A stretch of DNA of 10,634 bases, taken from an uncultured Candidatus Melainabacteria bacterium. GTDB lineage: Bacteria; Cyanobacteriota; Vampirovibrionia; Gastranaerophilales; Gastranaerophilaceae. How positions within the stretch are numbered: position 1 is the first letter of the stretch; the number at the start of each line of letters is the position of its first letter. The notes below the pieces were generated by a model that was not told where the DNA came from, ran no database searches, and saw only the letters and a list, made by a program, of their open reading frames with translations. The position numbers and the translations under genes were made by a program. Shown here piece after piece: positions 1-6,140 of the stretch. The DNA lies in assembly GCA_934754735.1 (NCBI GenBank), contig CAKVJE010000065.1:1-10634 (forward strand). Direction: 5' to 3'.

Positions 1-422
1 GTTAGTGAAGAAAAATCAACAACTTCACCAAATCCGCCAAAATAGTCTAAAACTAAATCTAACGGCATAATATAACCGATTTGACCGTTGACTTCTTTAG
101 ACGTAAATCTAAACATTGAACCTTTAGATTTTAGATAAAATTGAAAATTGTTTGTAGGCGTTACAAAAAACGACAATTTAGGATTAGTCGCCGTTCCATC
201 GTTTATAAGTAAGAAATCAGTATTTCTTACAGGTGAATTAGGAGAGAGAAAAATTCCCTCAAACTCATCCTCTACAAGCTGATAAATCAAACTTAACGTG
301 TAACGGAAATCTTTGTTCTTGAAGCCGTTTGGGTTTTCACTCAAATTGTAAAAGAACTCATCTACATTATTTTTCTTTAGTGATAAATCTATATTTAATG
401 GTTTAACGTTGTTTTCGGTCAT
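1..422 (-). CDS. Hypothetical protein, N-terminal part (cut by window edge)
   Basis: Reading the minus strand from an ATG at 420-422 gives an uninterrupted frame of 140 codons to the left edge, so the C-terminus is missing. The protein begins MTENNVKPLNIDLSLKKNNV and later contains stretches such as FLLINDGTATNPKLSFFVTP and LDLVLDYFGGFGEVVDF. It has no signal peptide, no membrane segment and no motif I can assign, and looks like a soluble mixed alpha/beta protein. An AAGAGA stretch about ten bases before the ATG could be a weak ribosome binding site, and a TATAAT at 438-443 could be a -10 box although no good -35 accompanies it. It lies downstream of gpmI on the same strand, separated by 122 bases containing strong palindromes, so it may be transcribed separately. 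The long open frame in such AT-rich DNA supports a real gene; the function is unknown. Confidence 0.7.
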   Translation of the reverse strand, partial: MTENNVKPLNIDLSLKKNNVDEFFYNLSENPNGFKNKDFRYTLSLIYQLVEDEFEGIFLSPNSPVRNTDFLLINDGTATNPKLSFFVTPTNNFQFYLKSKGSMFRFTSKEVNGQIGYIMPLDLVLDYFGGFGEVVDFSSL

Positions 423-456
423 TATTTATATTCTCTTATTATATTTTTTTTGATGC

Positions 457-536
457 GGTGGGAACCGCTTACGCTTTTCCCACCCTACGGTTTTTATTTG
501 ATTTATAGAAAAGTAGGGTGCGCATACTTGCGCACC
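457..536. repeat. Cluster of interlocking GC-rich palindromes
   Basis: Three perfect 8-bp inverted repeats are packed into 80 bases. GGTGGGAA (457-464) pairs with TTCCCACC (477-484). CACCCTAC (481-488) pairs with GTAGGGTG (513-520). GGTGCGCA (517-524) pairs with TGCGCACC (529-536) around a TACT loop. The stems share bases, so they are alternatives rather than one fold. The block lies just past the gpmI stop; on the gpmI strand the last hairpin would form 9 bases after the stop codon, with only a short CTTTTCT tail, so it may act as a weak terminator or 3'-end stabiliser. The GC-rich make-up contrasts with the AT-rich surroundings and resembles dispersed palindromic elements of the REP type, which is inference from a single copy. 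Confidence 0.6.
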
Positions 537-544
537 ACAAACTT

Positions 545-2083
545 TTATTTAATCAAACTATCGCAATCCATTTCTGCAGGTTTTTCAATGCCCATCAATT
601 GCAATACAGTTGGTGCAACATTGCATAAAGCTCCGTCATTTTTAAGTTCAAGACCTTCTGGTCCATTGATAACAACGAAAGGAACTTCATTTGTAGTGTG
701 TGCAGTGTGTGGTTTACCTGTTTTGTCATTAAACATTACTTCTGCGTTGCCATGGTCAGCTGTAAGTAACATAACAACGCCATTTTCTTTACATTTTTGA
801 GCAATTTTGCCAACGCATTCATCAACCACTTTACAAGCCTTTTCAGCAGCTTCAAGTACACCTGTATGGCCAACCATATCAGGGTTAGCGAAGTTTACAA
901 GAACGAAACCGTATTCAGGATTTGTAACTGCTTCTAGTACGTTTTCACAAACTTCTGGTGCGCTCATTTCAGGCTGCATGTCATAAGTTGCAACTTTAGG
1001 AGAAGCTACAAGCTTTCTTGTTTCGTGAGGTTGAGGCTCATCAATACCACCATTGAAGAAGAATGTTACGTGAGCATATTTTTCAGTTTCTGCTGTTCTG
1101 AATTGGTGAACACCATTTGCTTCCAATACATCACCCAAAATGTTTACAAGCTTAGTTTTAGGGAATGCAACTGGGAAAGTGAATGTTGCTTCGTAACTTG
1201 TCATTGTGCAGTAGTAAATATTATTTAAAACTTTCTTTCTATCAAAACCGTCAAAATCTTTAAAGTTAACAGCTTTAGTAATTTCTCTTGCTCTGTCAGG
1301 TCTGTAGTTGAAGAAAATAATAGCATCATTATCGTGAATTCTGCTTTCATTTACTTCAGCTTCAGTACCAATAGCAGTTGGAAGAACAAATTCATCTGTT
1401 ACGCCTTCTTCGTAAGATTTTTGAACAGCTTCACAAGCAGTCGCTGCGTGGTTGCCTTCACCTAATAACAAGCAGTTATAACCTTTTTCTACTCTATCCC
1501 AACGGTTATCTCTGTCCATAATGTAGTATCTACCGATAACTGTTGCAACTTTTGGTAAGTTGTATTTCTTTAATTCGTCTTCAACAGTTTGCAAATATGT
1601 GCAAGCACTTGAAGGTGGTGTATCACGACCATCTAAGAATGCATGTACATAAACTTTTGTAAGACCTTCATCTGCTGCAAGTTTAATTAAAGCTAAAACA
1701 TGGTCAAGTGATGAGTGAACACCGCCTGTTGAAACCAAACCGTAGATGTGAAGTGAAGAATTGTTCTTTTTAGCATGATTAATTGCTTCCAAGAATTTTT
1801 CGTTCTTGAAGAATGAACCGTCTTTGATTGCTCTGTTGATTTTTGACAAATCTTGGTAAACAACTCTACCTGCACCCAAGTTCAAGTGACCAACTTCACT
1901 GTTACCCATTTGACCTTCAGGAAGTCCAACGTATTCACCATCAGCGTGGATTTTAATTGAAGGGTAGTCTTTTATAAGTTCAGGAACATTCACAGGATGT
2001 GAAAGTTTTGTAGCATCGTATTTATCTGCACCTGTTGAAATCCCCCAACCGTCCATAATACATAATAAAACTCTATTTTTCAT
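545..2083 (-). CDS. gpmI: 2,3-bisphosphoglycerate-independent phosphoglycerate mutase
   Basis: This cytosolic enzyme interconverts 3-phosphoglycerate and 2-phosphoglycerate in glycolysis and gluconeogenesis, using two metal ions (usually Mn2+) and a phosphoserine intermediate. The 512-residue length is normal for the family. Alkaline-phosphatase-type metal ligands are present at both ends: Asp11 in CIMDGWGIS, the nucleophile Ser62 in QMGNSEVGHLNLGAGR, then Asp402/His406 in NPDMVGHTG, Asp443/His444 in LLTADHGNAE, and His462. The phosphotransferase insert carries HAFLDGRDTPP (about 147-157), IGRYYIMDRDNRWDR (about 183-197) and NYRPDRARE (259-267). The ATG at 2081-2083 is preceded by AGAGGAG at 2094-2100, ten bases upstream. 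It is transcribed away from the lytic transglycosylase. Nothing is missing or odd; the assignment is very secure. Confidence 0.98.
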   Translation of the reverse strand: MKNRVLLCIMDGWGISTGADKYDATKLSHPVNVPELIKDYPSIKIHADGEYVGLPEGQMGNSEVGHLNLGAGRVVYQDLSKINRAIKDGSFFKNEKFLEAINHAKKNNSSLHIYGLVSTGGVHSSLDHVLALIKLAADEGLTKVYVHAFLDGRDTPPSSACTYLQTVEDELKKYNLPKVATVIGRYYIMDRDNRWDRVEKGYNCLLLGEGNHAATACEAVQKSYEEGVTDEFVLPTAIGTEAEVNESRIHDNDAIIFFNYRPDRAREITKAVNFKDFDGFDRKKVLNNIYYCTMTSYEATFTFPVAFPKTKLVNILGDVLEANGVHQFRTAETEKYAHVTFFFNGGIDEPQPHETRKLVASPKVATYDMQPEMSAPEVCENVLEAVTNPEYGFVLVNFANPDMVGHTGVLEAAEKACKVVDECVGKIAQKCKENGVVMLLTADHGNAEVMFNDKTGKPHTAHTTNEVPFVVINGPEGLELKNDGALCNVAPTVLQLMGIEKPAEMDCDSLIK

Positions 2084-2116
2084 ATCAAAATTTCTCCTCT
2101 ATAAAGTCTTTTTAAC

Positions 2117-2145
2117 CATATAAGTGTATGACAAAAAGGGGTAAA
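2117..2145 (-). promoter_or_regulatory. Candidate promoter for gpmI
   Basis: On the minus strand TTTACC (2140-2145) and TATATG (2117-2122) are spaced by 17 bases, each matching four of six consensus positions for a housekeeping sigma factor. Transcription would start near 2110, leaving a short leader that contains the AGAGGAG ribosome binding site at 2094-2100. In DNA this AT-rich such matches arise by chance, so this is only a candidate. Confidence 0.35.
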
Positions 2146-2289
2146 AGTAAATAAGGCAATTAAAAAGCTAATAAGAAAAAAGTTGAAATAGTGAGAAATA
2201 AATAAAGGAATAAAAAACATGAAAAAAGGTTAAAAAAGTAATTTATATAGCTTTAGAATAGATTAAGTGTATAAAATACAACTAAAGGG

Positions 2290-2318
2290 TTGAAAAATTT
2301 TCTTGTTTGTATTAATAT
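2290..2318 (+). promoter_or_regulatory. Candidate promoter P1 upstream of the transglycosylase leader
   Basis: TTGAAA at 2290-2295 and TAATAT at 2313-2318 are separated by exactly 17 bases, a good match to a housekeeping promoter. It points to the lytic transglycosylase but lies about 250 bases before its ATG, which would give a very long leader. A second candidate promoter begins only five bases after this -10 box. Confidence 0.5.
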
Positions 2319-2322
2319 GTGT

Positions 2323-2351
2323 TTGACATAAATTCTGTATAGTTATTTATC
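2323..2351 (+). promoter_or_regulatory. Candidate promoter P2 with perfect -35 box
   Basis: A perfect TTGACA (2323-2328) is followed 17 bases later by TTTATC (2346-2351), a weak -10; TATTTA at 2344-2349 is an alternative with a 15-base spacer. Transcription would begin near 2358, exactly where a locally GC-richer, structured-looking stretch starts. Together with P1 it suggests tandem promoters driving a leader or small RNA. Confidence 0.45.
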
Positions 2352-2353
2352 CA

Positions 2354-2521
2354 AGCCGGAGCGCGGGAAATAGCATAAGATAGTCGCCTAACAAGTTTTT
2401 TACAGCATGAAACTTTAGTGATTGCACCAACGTTTATAACAGACTTAGGGTAAAAAATTTAGGAAAGACGCTGTGTTAGGAACTAAGCGAGAACAAAGTG
2501 AAACCGTAGGGAGGATTTTTT
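2354..2521 (+). ncRNA. Candidate structured leader or small RNA, family unknown
   Basis: Between the tandem promoters and the transglycosylase gene lies about 165 bases without a convincing reading frame but with secondary-structure potential. One hairpin pairs AAGTTT (2393-2398) with AAACTT (2410-2415), with CTAA (2388-2391) able to extend onto TTAG (2415-2418). A second pairs CGC (2469-2471) and TTAG (2476-2479) with CTAA (2483-2486) and GCG (2487-2489) around a GAA loop. CCTAACA (2387-2393) can instead pair with TGTTAGG (2474-2480) 80 bases away, so two exclusive folds exist, as in riboswitch-type leaders. A six-T run at 2516-2521 follows GGGAGGA. I could not match it to the c-di-AMP, cobalamin, TPP, c-di-GMP, T-box, 6S, SRP or RNase P RNA signatures I know. 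It could be a cis leader of the transglycosylase or a free RNA. Confidence 0.35.
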
Positions 2522-2569
2522 ATAGTAGCAATACAGAATCCAATTTACTAATATTATAAGAGGATTTCA

Positions 2570-3193
2570 ATGATTAGAAAGACAGTCTTAACAACTATGG
2601 CATTGCTTAGTTTGCTATGCGTTAGGGTGCAAGCTGCTCCAACTCAAGACGTAATTAAAGAAACCATTGTTAAACATTCAATCGAAATGAATGTTGACCC
2701 AGCGTTAGCTTTAAGTATCGCCAAAAAAGAATCCGGCTTTAGACACGAATTAAAAAGCCCCTATGGCGCAGTAGGCGTATTCCAACTACTCCCATCAACA
2801 GCCCAAAGAATGGGTTTTAACCCTTATTACTTAAGTGAAAACATCAAGGCAGGTTTAACTTATTACAAAATGATGTACAAGATGTTTGGCTCAACAGAAT
2901 TGGCATTAGCAGCTTACAATGCAGGCCCTGGTAATGTTAAAAAATTTGGTGGAACAATACCACCTTATGGAGAAACAAGAAGATTTGTAAATCAGATTAT
3001 GGCTGATTACAATAATCAGAAAATCAATCCGGACCCTGCAATTTTAAAGGTAAAACAAGTAAAAGCTCAAGCTACTCCAAAGGTAGCTAAAGCAACAGGA
3101 GAGGTTAAACATTCTCCACACGGCGTAGACCTTCCTAATTTAAGGGAAATACCAGAGGTAAGACATTCTGAACCGGCAATGGAAATTTTGTAA
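2570..3193 (+). CDS. Secreted lytic transglycosylase (SLT / Slt70-like domain)
   Basis: The protein cleaves the beta-1,4 MurNAc-GlcNAc bond of peptidoglycan with formation of 1,6-anhydro-MurNAc, acting outside the cytoplasmic membrane. A signal peptide covers residues 1-22 (basic start MIRK, hydrophobic core, VQA/AP cleavage site); Cys17 does not sit in a good lipobox, so it is probably not a lipoprotein. The catalytic domain spans about 30-145: catalytic Glu54 in AKKESGFR, then SPYGAVGVFQLLPSTAQRMG (64-82), and the ALAAYNAGPGNV motif (112-123), all hallmarks of family-1 SLT enzymes. About 60 residues follow that are Lys/Pro-rich and probably disordered. The ATG at 2570 has AGAGGA six bases upstream. 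At 207 residues it is a minimal single-domain member. The long leader with possible RNA structure suggests regulation; a strong terminator isolates it from ruvB. Confidence 0.92.
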   Translation: MIRKTVLTTMALLSLLCVRVQAAPTQDVIKETIVKHSIEMNVDPALALSIAKKESGFRHELKSPYGAVGVFQLLPSTAQRMGFNPYYLSENIKAGLTYYKMMYKMFGSTELALAAYNAGPGNVKKFGGTIPPYGETRRFVNQIMADYNNQKINPDPAILKVKQVKAQATPKVAKATGEVKHSPHGVDLPNLREIPEVRHSEPAMEIL

Positions 3194-3198
3194 ATCAA

Positions 3199-3238
3199 AA
3201 AACCGCGGACAATTTAAATTGTCCGCGGTTTTGTTTTA
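3199..3238 (+). terminator. Rho-independent terminator of the transglycosylase gene
   Basis: A perfect 34-bp palindrome occupies 3199-3232, each arm reading AAAACCGCGGACAATTT or its complement with no unpaired loop in the DNA. It begins five bases after the stop codon and is followed by TTTTGTTTT. In RNA the centre would open into a small loop. The A-run on the left would serve as a T-run for the opposite strand, but no minus-strand gene reads into it. The stem is unusually long and perfect. Confidence 0.95.
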
Positions 3239-3254
3239 TGATTGTTTATTAATA

Positions 3255-3290
3255 TTGAACTATTAAGAACTTTCGTGCTAATATTTAATC
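3255..3290 (+). promoter_or_regulatory. ruvB promoter positioned for a leaderless mRNA
   Basis: TTGAAC (3255-3260) and TAATAT (3279-3284) are separated by 18 bases. Exactly six bases lie between the -10 box and the ruvB ATG at 3291, so the usual start site falls on the A of the ATG. There is no purine-rich Shine-Dalgarno sequence in front of the ATG, in contrast to gpmI, the transglycosylase and the DUF512 gene. This fits leaderless transcription; it is an inference from spacing alone. Confidence 0.55.
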
Positions 3291-4355
3291 ATGGCAATTA
3301 TATCAGACGATGGGGGAATAGAGAGACGGGTAAAAAAGAACCCGATTGTTAAGCCCGAAACAATTGAATACGACAATACTTTTGAAAGTTCAATAAGACC
3401 AAAAGACTTTGAAAGTTACATTGGTCAAGGAGCTTTAAAGGAAACTCTGAAAATTACTCTGGAGGCAGCAAAAAAACGTGGCAAACCGCTTGACCACTTG
3501 CTTTTTTACGGCCCTCCCGGATTAGGTAAAACAACTATAGCCGGTGTTATAGCTTCACAAATGGGAGTGGAGATTAGAATCACATCAGCCCCTGCGCTCG
3601 AACGTCCGCGTGATATAATCGGGATTTTGATGTCATTAAAAGGTGGAGAAATATTATTTATTGACGAAATTCACCGTCTTAATAAAGTTGCAGAGGAAAT
3701 TTTATATCCTGCAATGGAAGATTTTACTTTAGACATGACGACAGGAAAAAGTCAGACAGCTAAGACTCTTCGTGTACCTTTGCCAAAATTTACCCTAATT
3801 GGAGCAACAACAAAAGCCGGCGAACTTTCAAGCCCGCTTAGAGACAGATTTGGTATGATTCACAGATTAGAGTTTTATACTATTGAAGAATTAGCTCAAG
3901 TTGTAAAACGTACAGCAAAAATTCTTGAAGTAGAGATTACAGAAGAAGGTGCAAAAGCTATTGCTATGCGTTCACGTGGCACGCCTAGAATTGCAAATAG
4001 ACTTGTTAAACGGGTTTCAGATTTCGCGATAGTAAAATATGACGGTGTAATCGATAAACGTGTCGCTAACGAATCTTTAGATATTCTAAAAATCGACGAA
4101 TTTGGTTTGGATAATACAGACCGCGCGCTTTTGAACTTAATCATTGATAAATACGATGGCGGACCTGTTGGTATTGAAACAATCGCTGCAGCTTTGAGTG
4201 AGGATGTTAGAACTATTGAAGATGTTTGTGAACCTTATTTACTTCAAGCAGGTTTGCTACAAAGAACTCCGCGCGGACGAAAAGTTTCACCGGAAGGCTA
4301 TCGACATTTAGGCATAAAAATGCCATCTGAACAAAGAAGATTGTTTGATGATTAA
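3291..4355 (+). CDS. ruvB: Holliday junction branch migration ATPase RuvB
   Basis: RuvB is the hexameric AAA+ motor that, loaded by RuvA, drives Holliday-junction branch migration in homologous recombination before RuvC cleavage. The 354-residue length is typical, with a slightly extended N-terminus. Visible motifs: [11 protein letters not shown] (36-46), Walker [10 protein letters not shown] (74-82), [10 protein letters not shown], Walker B with DEIH at 125-128, sensor 1 in LIGATTKAG (169-177), arginine finger region SPLRDRFG (181-188), sensor 2 [10 protein letters not shown] (229-238), and the C-terminal winged helix with TPRGR and a YRHLG motif. No ruvA or ruvC is adjacent, which is common outside proteobacteria. 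The start lacks a Shine-Dalgarno sequence but has a promoter immediately upstream. The stop is followed after a single base by the stop of the opposing DUF512 gene, so the two transcripts probably overlap at their 3' ends. Confidence 0.98.
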   Translation: MAIISDDGGIERRVKKNPIVKPETIEYDNTFESSIRPKDFESYIGQGALKETLKITLEAAKKRGKPLDHLLFYGPPGLGKTTIAGVIASQMGVEIRITSAPALERPRDIIGILMSLKGGEILFIDEIHRLNKVAEEILYPAMEDFTLDMTTGKSQTAKTLRVPLPKFTLIGATTKAGELSSPLRDRFGMIHRLEFYTIEELAQVVKRTAKILEVEITEEGAKAIAMRSRGTPRIANRLVKRVSDFAIVKYDGVIDKRVANESLDILKIDEFGLDNTDRALLNLIIDKYDGGPVGIETIAAALSEDVRTIEDVCEPYLLQAGLLQRTPRGRKVSPEGYRHLGIKMPSEQRRLFDD

Positions 4356-4356
4356 T

Positions 4357-5625
4357 TTAAACGTATGATTCAATCAAATCAATAACTTCGTAAACAGAAT
4401 AATTATTTTTTGCAACAAAAAGTTTTTTACCGGTTTTCTCAATTACATAATCGATAGAATTTCCATCTAAAAACAAATTCGTAAAAGGTTTGAGCATAAT
4501 AGATGGAACTACAATATAGTCTGCTTTAACATCTTTTATCGCATTTGCTAGATCATCAGAGGTGATAAGCCCTGCAACCGTTATATTTTTCCCCCAATAA
4601 GTCGATTTTACAGGATGTACGGTACATTCCAAATTAACAATTTTATTTAATTTTGATGCTATGTATTCAAATGCCGATTTCGCAGCAACAGAGCATGCAA
4701 AACTTATTTTAAGCTTTTTTGTAAGTTTTTTCGGCAAATCAAATGTATCAAAATCATCCATCAATGAACGCAAAGAACCTACACCATCATCAAGCTGTGA
4801 AAAATTACCATAATATTTTGCTTTAGGAATTTCTTTTTCTGCCAGTAAAAAAAACTCATCAGAACAGCAAACCTTTTTGTATTTAGAAGCAATTCTTATC
4901 GTTTCTTCTGCTACAGTTTTGTCCACCGTTTTAAGTTCACTTTTACGAAATTGTGTAATCCCAACGGGAACAATTGCAACTGTCAAAAGCGCTGAACCTA
5001 AACTTGATAAATCTTTTAGCGTTCTCTCCAGTTCAGCCCCGTCATTATATCCGGGACAAAGAACTATTTGCACATGAAAAGGGATTCCGTGCTTTTTGAA
5101 CCATTTTAGATTTTCCATTATCTGTGCAGCTTTTGGATTTCTTAGCATTTTGACGCGCAATTCCGGATTTGTTGTATGTACTGATATATAAAATGGCCCT
5201 AAATGAAGTGCTGCAATCCTTTCTTTATCTGCATCAGTTAGGTTTGTAGTTGTAATATAAGTTCCTTGCAAGTATGAAAGCCTATAGTCATCATCCTTAA
5301 TATATAAAGTATCCCTTAGACCTTTTGGCTGTTGGGCCACAAAACAAAAGATACAATTATTTAAACAGGGTTTTACTTTATCAAACACAGCACTTTCAAA
5401 GATTATACCTAAATCGTCATCATAATCTTTTTCTAACTCTATTTCTTCAATTTCACCGTTTTTCTTTTGTATTTCTATAGTTAGAAGTTCGCTTTTGCAC
5501 ATAAAACGATAATCAATCAAGTCTTGAGGTTGCTCTCCATCGATGGAAAGCAAAATGTCGCCTTCTTCAATTTCAAGTTCTTGCGCTATTGAATCATCTA
5601 CAACACCACTAATTAGCGCAGGCAT
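4357..5625 (-). CDS. PDZ / radical SAM / DUF512 Fe-S protein
   Basis: This belongs to the DUF512 family, called putative FeS-containing oxidoreductase in cyanobacteria and also common in Firmicutes; its reaction is unknown. Residue numbers are counted from the ATG at 5625. A PDZ-like segment fills about 1-60 (EIEEGDILLSIDGEQPQDL). A CX3CX2C cluster follows at Cys87, Cys91 and Cys94 (CLNNCIFCFVAQQPKGLRD), the site expected to hold a 4Fe-4S cluster and SAM. Next come YIKDDDYRLSYLQGTYIT, typical of the family, and the DUF512 region with VPVGIT and CCSDEF (middle) and FACSVAAKS (later). I prefer the ATG at 5625 because TGGAGGG (5634-5640) lies eight bases before it; the in-frame TTG at 5631 would be only two bases from that site. 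The start overlaps the PadR-type gene by 17 bases, so the two are probably co-translated. It converges on ruvB with one base between stops. Confidence 0.9.
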   Translation of the reverse strand: MPALISGVVDDSIAQELEIEEGDILLSIDGEQPQDLIDYRFMCKSELLTIEIQKKNGEIEEIELEKDYDDDLGIIFESAVFDKVKPCLNNCIFCFVAQQPKGLRDTLYIKDDDYRLSYLQGTYITTTNLTDADKERIAALHLGPFYISVHTTNPELRVKMLRNPKAAQIMENLKWFKKHGIPFHVQIVLCPGYNDGAELERTLKDLSSLGSALLTVAIVPVGITQFRKSELKTVDKTVAEETIRIASKYKKVCCSDEFFLLAEKEIPKAKYYGNFSQLDDGVGSLRSLMDDFDTFDLPKKLTKKLKISFACSVAAKSAFEYIASKLNKIVNLECTVHPVKSTYWGKNITVAGLITSDDLANAIKDVKADYIVVPSIMLKPFTNLFLDGNSIDYVIEKTGKKLFVAKNNYSVYEVIDLIESYV

Positions 5626-6121
5626 GTTCAAAGCCCTCCAAAAGTGATATAAAATTTTTGTATTCGCAAGTCAAATTGTCAAAAACCATCTTCGGATAAA
5701 ATGAAAGTTCTTTTTCTTTCATAATGTTTTGCGTATCAATCAAAATTGTTTCGGCTTTTAACTTAAGCTGCTTTAACATTTGCGCTTGCTCTTTTGAGTC
5801 TAAACAATCAGCGCAAGCAAGCTTCACACGTGCATTAGTGAAAAATTGTATAGGATTTTCTAACGGTGGAGCCATAATTAAATGTTTTAATTCATCGATT
5901 CCTTCTTTTGTAATTGAATAATAACAAGAAGGTCTGCCACCATCCGACATGGTTTTTCTTGATTTAATAAATCCGCTATTTTCTAAACGAATAAGCGCAG
6001 GCTTTATAGTGCCATAACTTGGCGTTGTTAAAACCGAAAATGCAGCACGTATAGCTTTCGAAATGCCATACATAGTTAAAACTTGTCTATTTAATTCAAA
6101 TAATATTAACAGCTCTATCAT
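5609..6121 (-). CDS. PadR-family transcriptional regulator
   Basis: A 170-residue DNA-binding protein. From the ATG at 6121 it begins MIELLILFELNRQ and enters a winged helix: YGISKAIRAAF (first helices), TPSYGTIKPALIRLENSGFI (recognition helix region) and a wing with GGRPSCYYSITKEGIDEL, the pattern of PadR proteins. The remaining roughly 85 residues are helical with charged heptads (KEQAQMLKQLKLKAE), like the PadR C-terminal dimerisation domain. The frame is open upstream to 6211, but that extension lies inside the preceding gene and does not resemble the family, so I reject it. A perfect extended -10 box sits six bases before this ATG. The gene follows the synthase stop by 19 bases and overlaps the DUF512 start, so it may control one or both neighbours and itself. 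PadR proteins are usually repressors that respond to small ligands; the ligand here is unknown. Confidence 0.85.
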   Translation of the reverse strand: MIELLILFELNRQVLTMYGISKAIRAAFSVLTTPSYGTIKPALIRLENSGFIKSRKTMSDGGRPSCYYSITKEGIDELKHLIMAPPLENPIQFFTNARVKLACADCLDSKEQAQMLKQLKLKAETILIDTQNIMKEKELSFYPKMVFDNLTCEYKNFISLLEGFEHACAN

Positions 6122-6136
6122 AACCTGATTATAGCA
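6122..6136 (-). promoter_or_regulatory. Extended -10 promoter of the PadR-type gene (leaderless type)
   Basis: On the minus strand TGC followed by a perfect TATAAT (6128-6133) forms a consensus extended -10 element, which can work without a -35 box; none is evident 17 bases upstream. Six bases (CAGGTT) separate it from the ATG at 6121, so transcription is expected to start at the A of the start codon. CAGG within those six bases is the only trace of a ribosome binding site. It lies directly after the stop codon of the upstream synthase gene. Confidence 0.55.
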
Positions 6137-6140
6137 TAAA

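Noticed and set aside
450..800. Plus-strand reading frame through the palindromes into gpmI
   Set aside because: It is mostly antisense to the 3' end of gpmI and starts within palindromic DNA; it is a shadow frame.
2150..2285. Possible small gene in the AT-rich spacer
   Set aside because: Both strands have frequent stops and low complexity (A-rich), with no start plus ribosome binding site supporting a frame.
2354..2521. c-di-AMP (ydaO-type) riboswitch before the transglycosylase
   Set aside because: The context is right and a GGAGCGCGGGAA stretch is loosely similar, but the conserved CAGCUAAC-type 3' element and the GGGGUGAAUC-like element are absent, so I left the RNA unassigned.
5626..5631. 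TTG start for the DUF512 protein
   Set aside because: The Shine-Dalgarno TGGAGGG is only two bases from that TTG but eight from the ATG at 5625.
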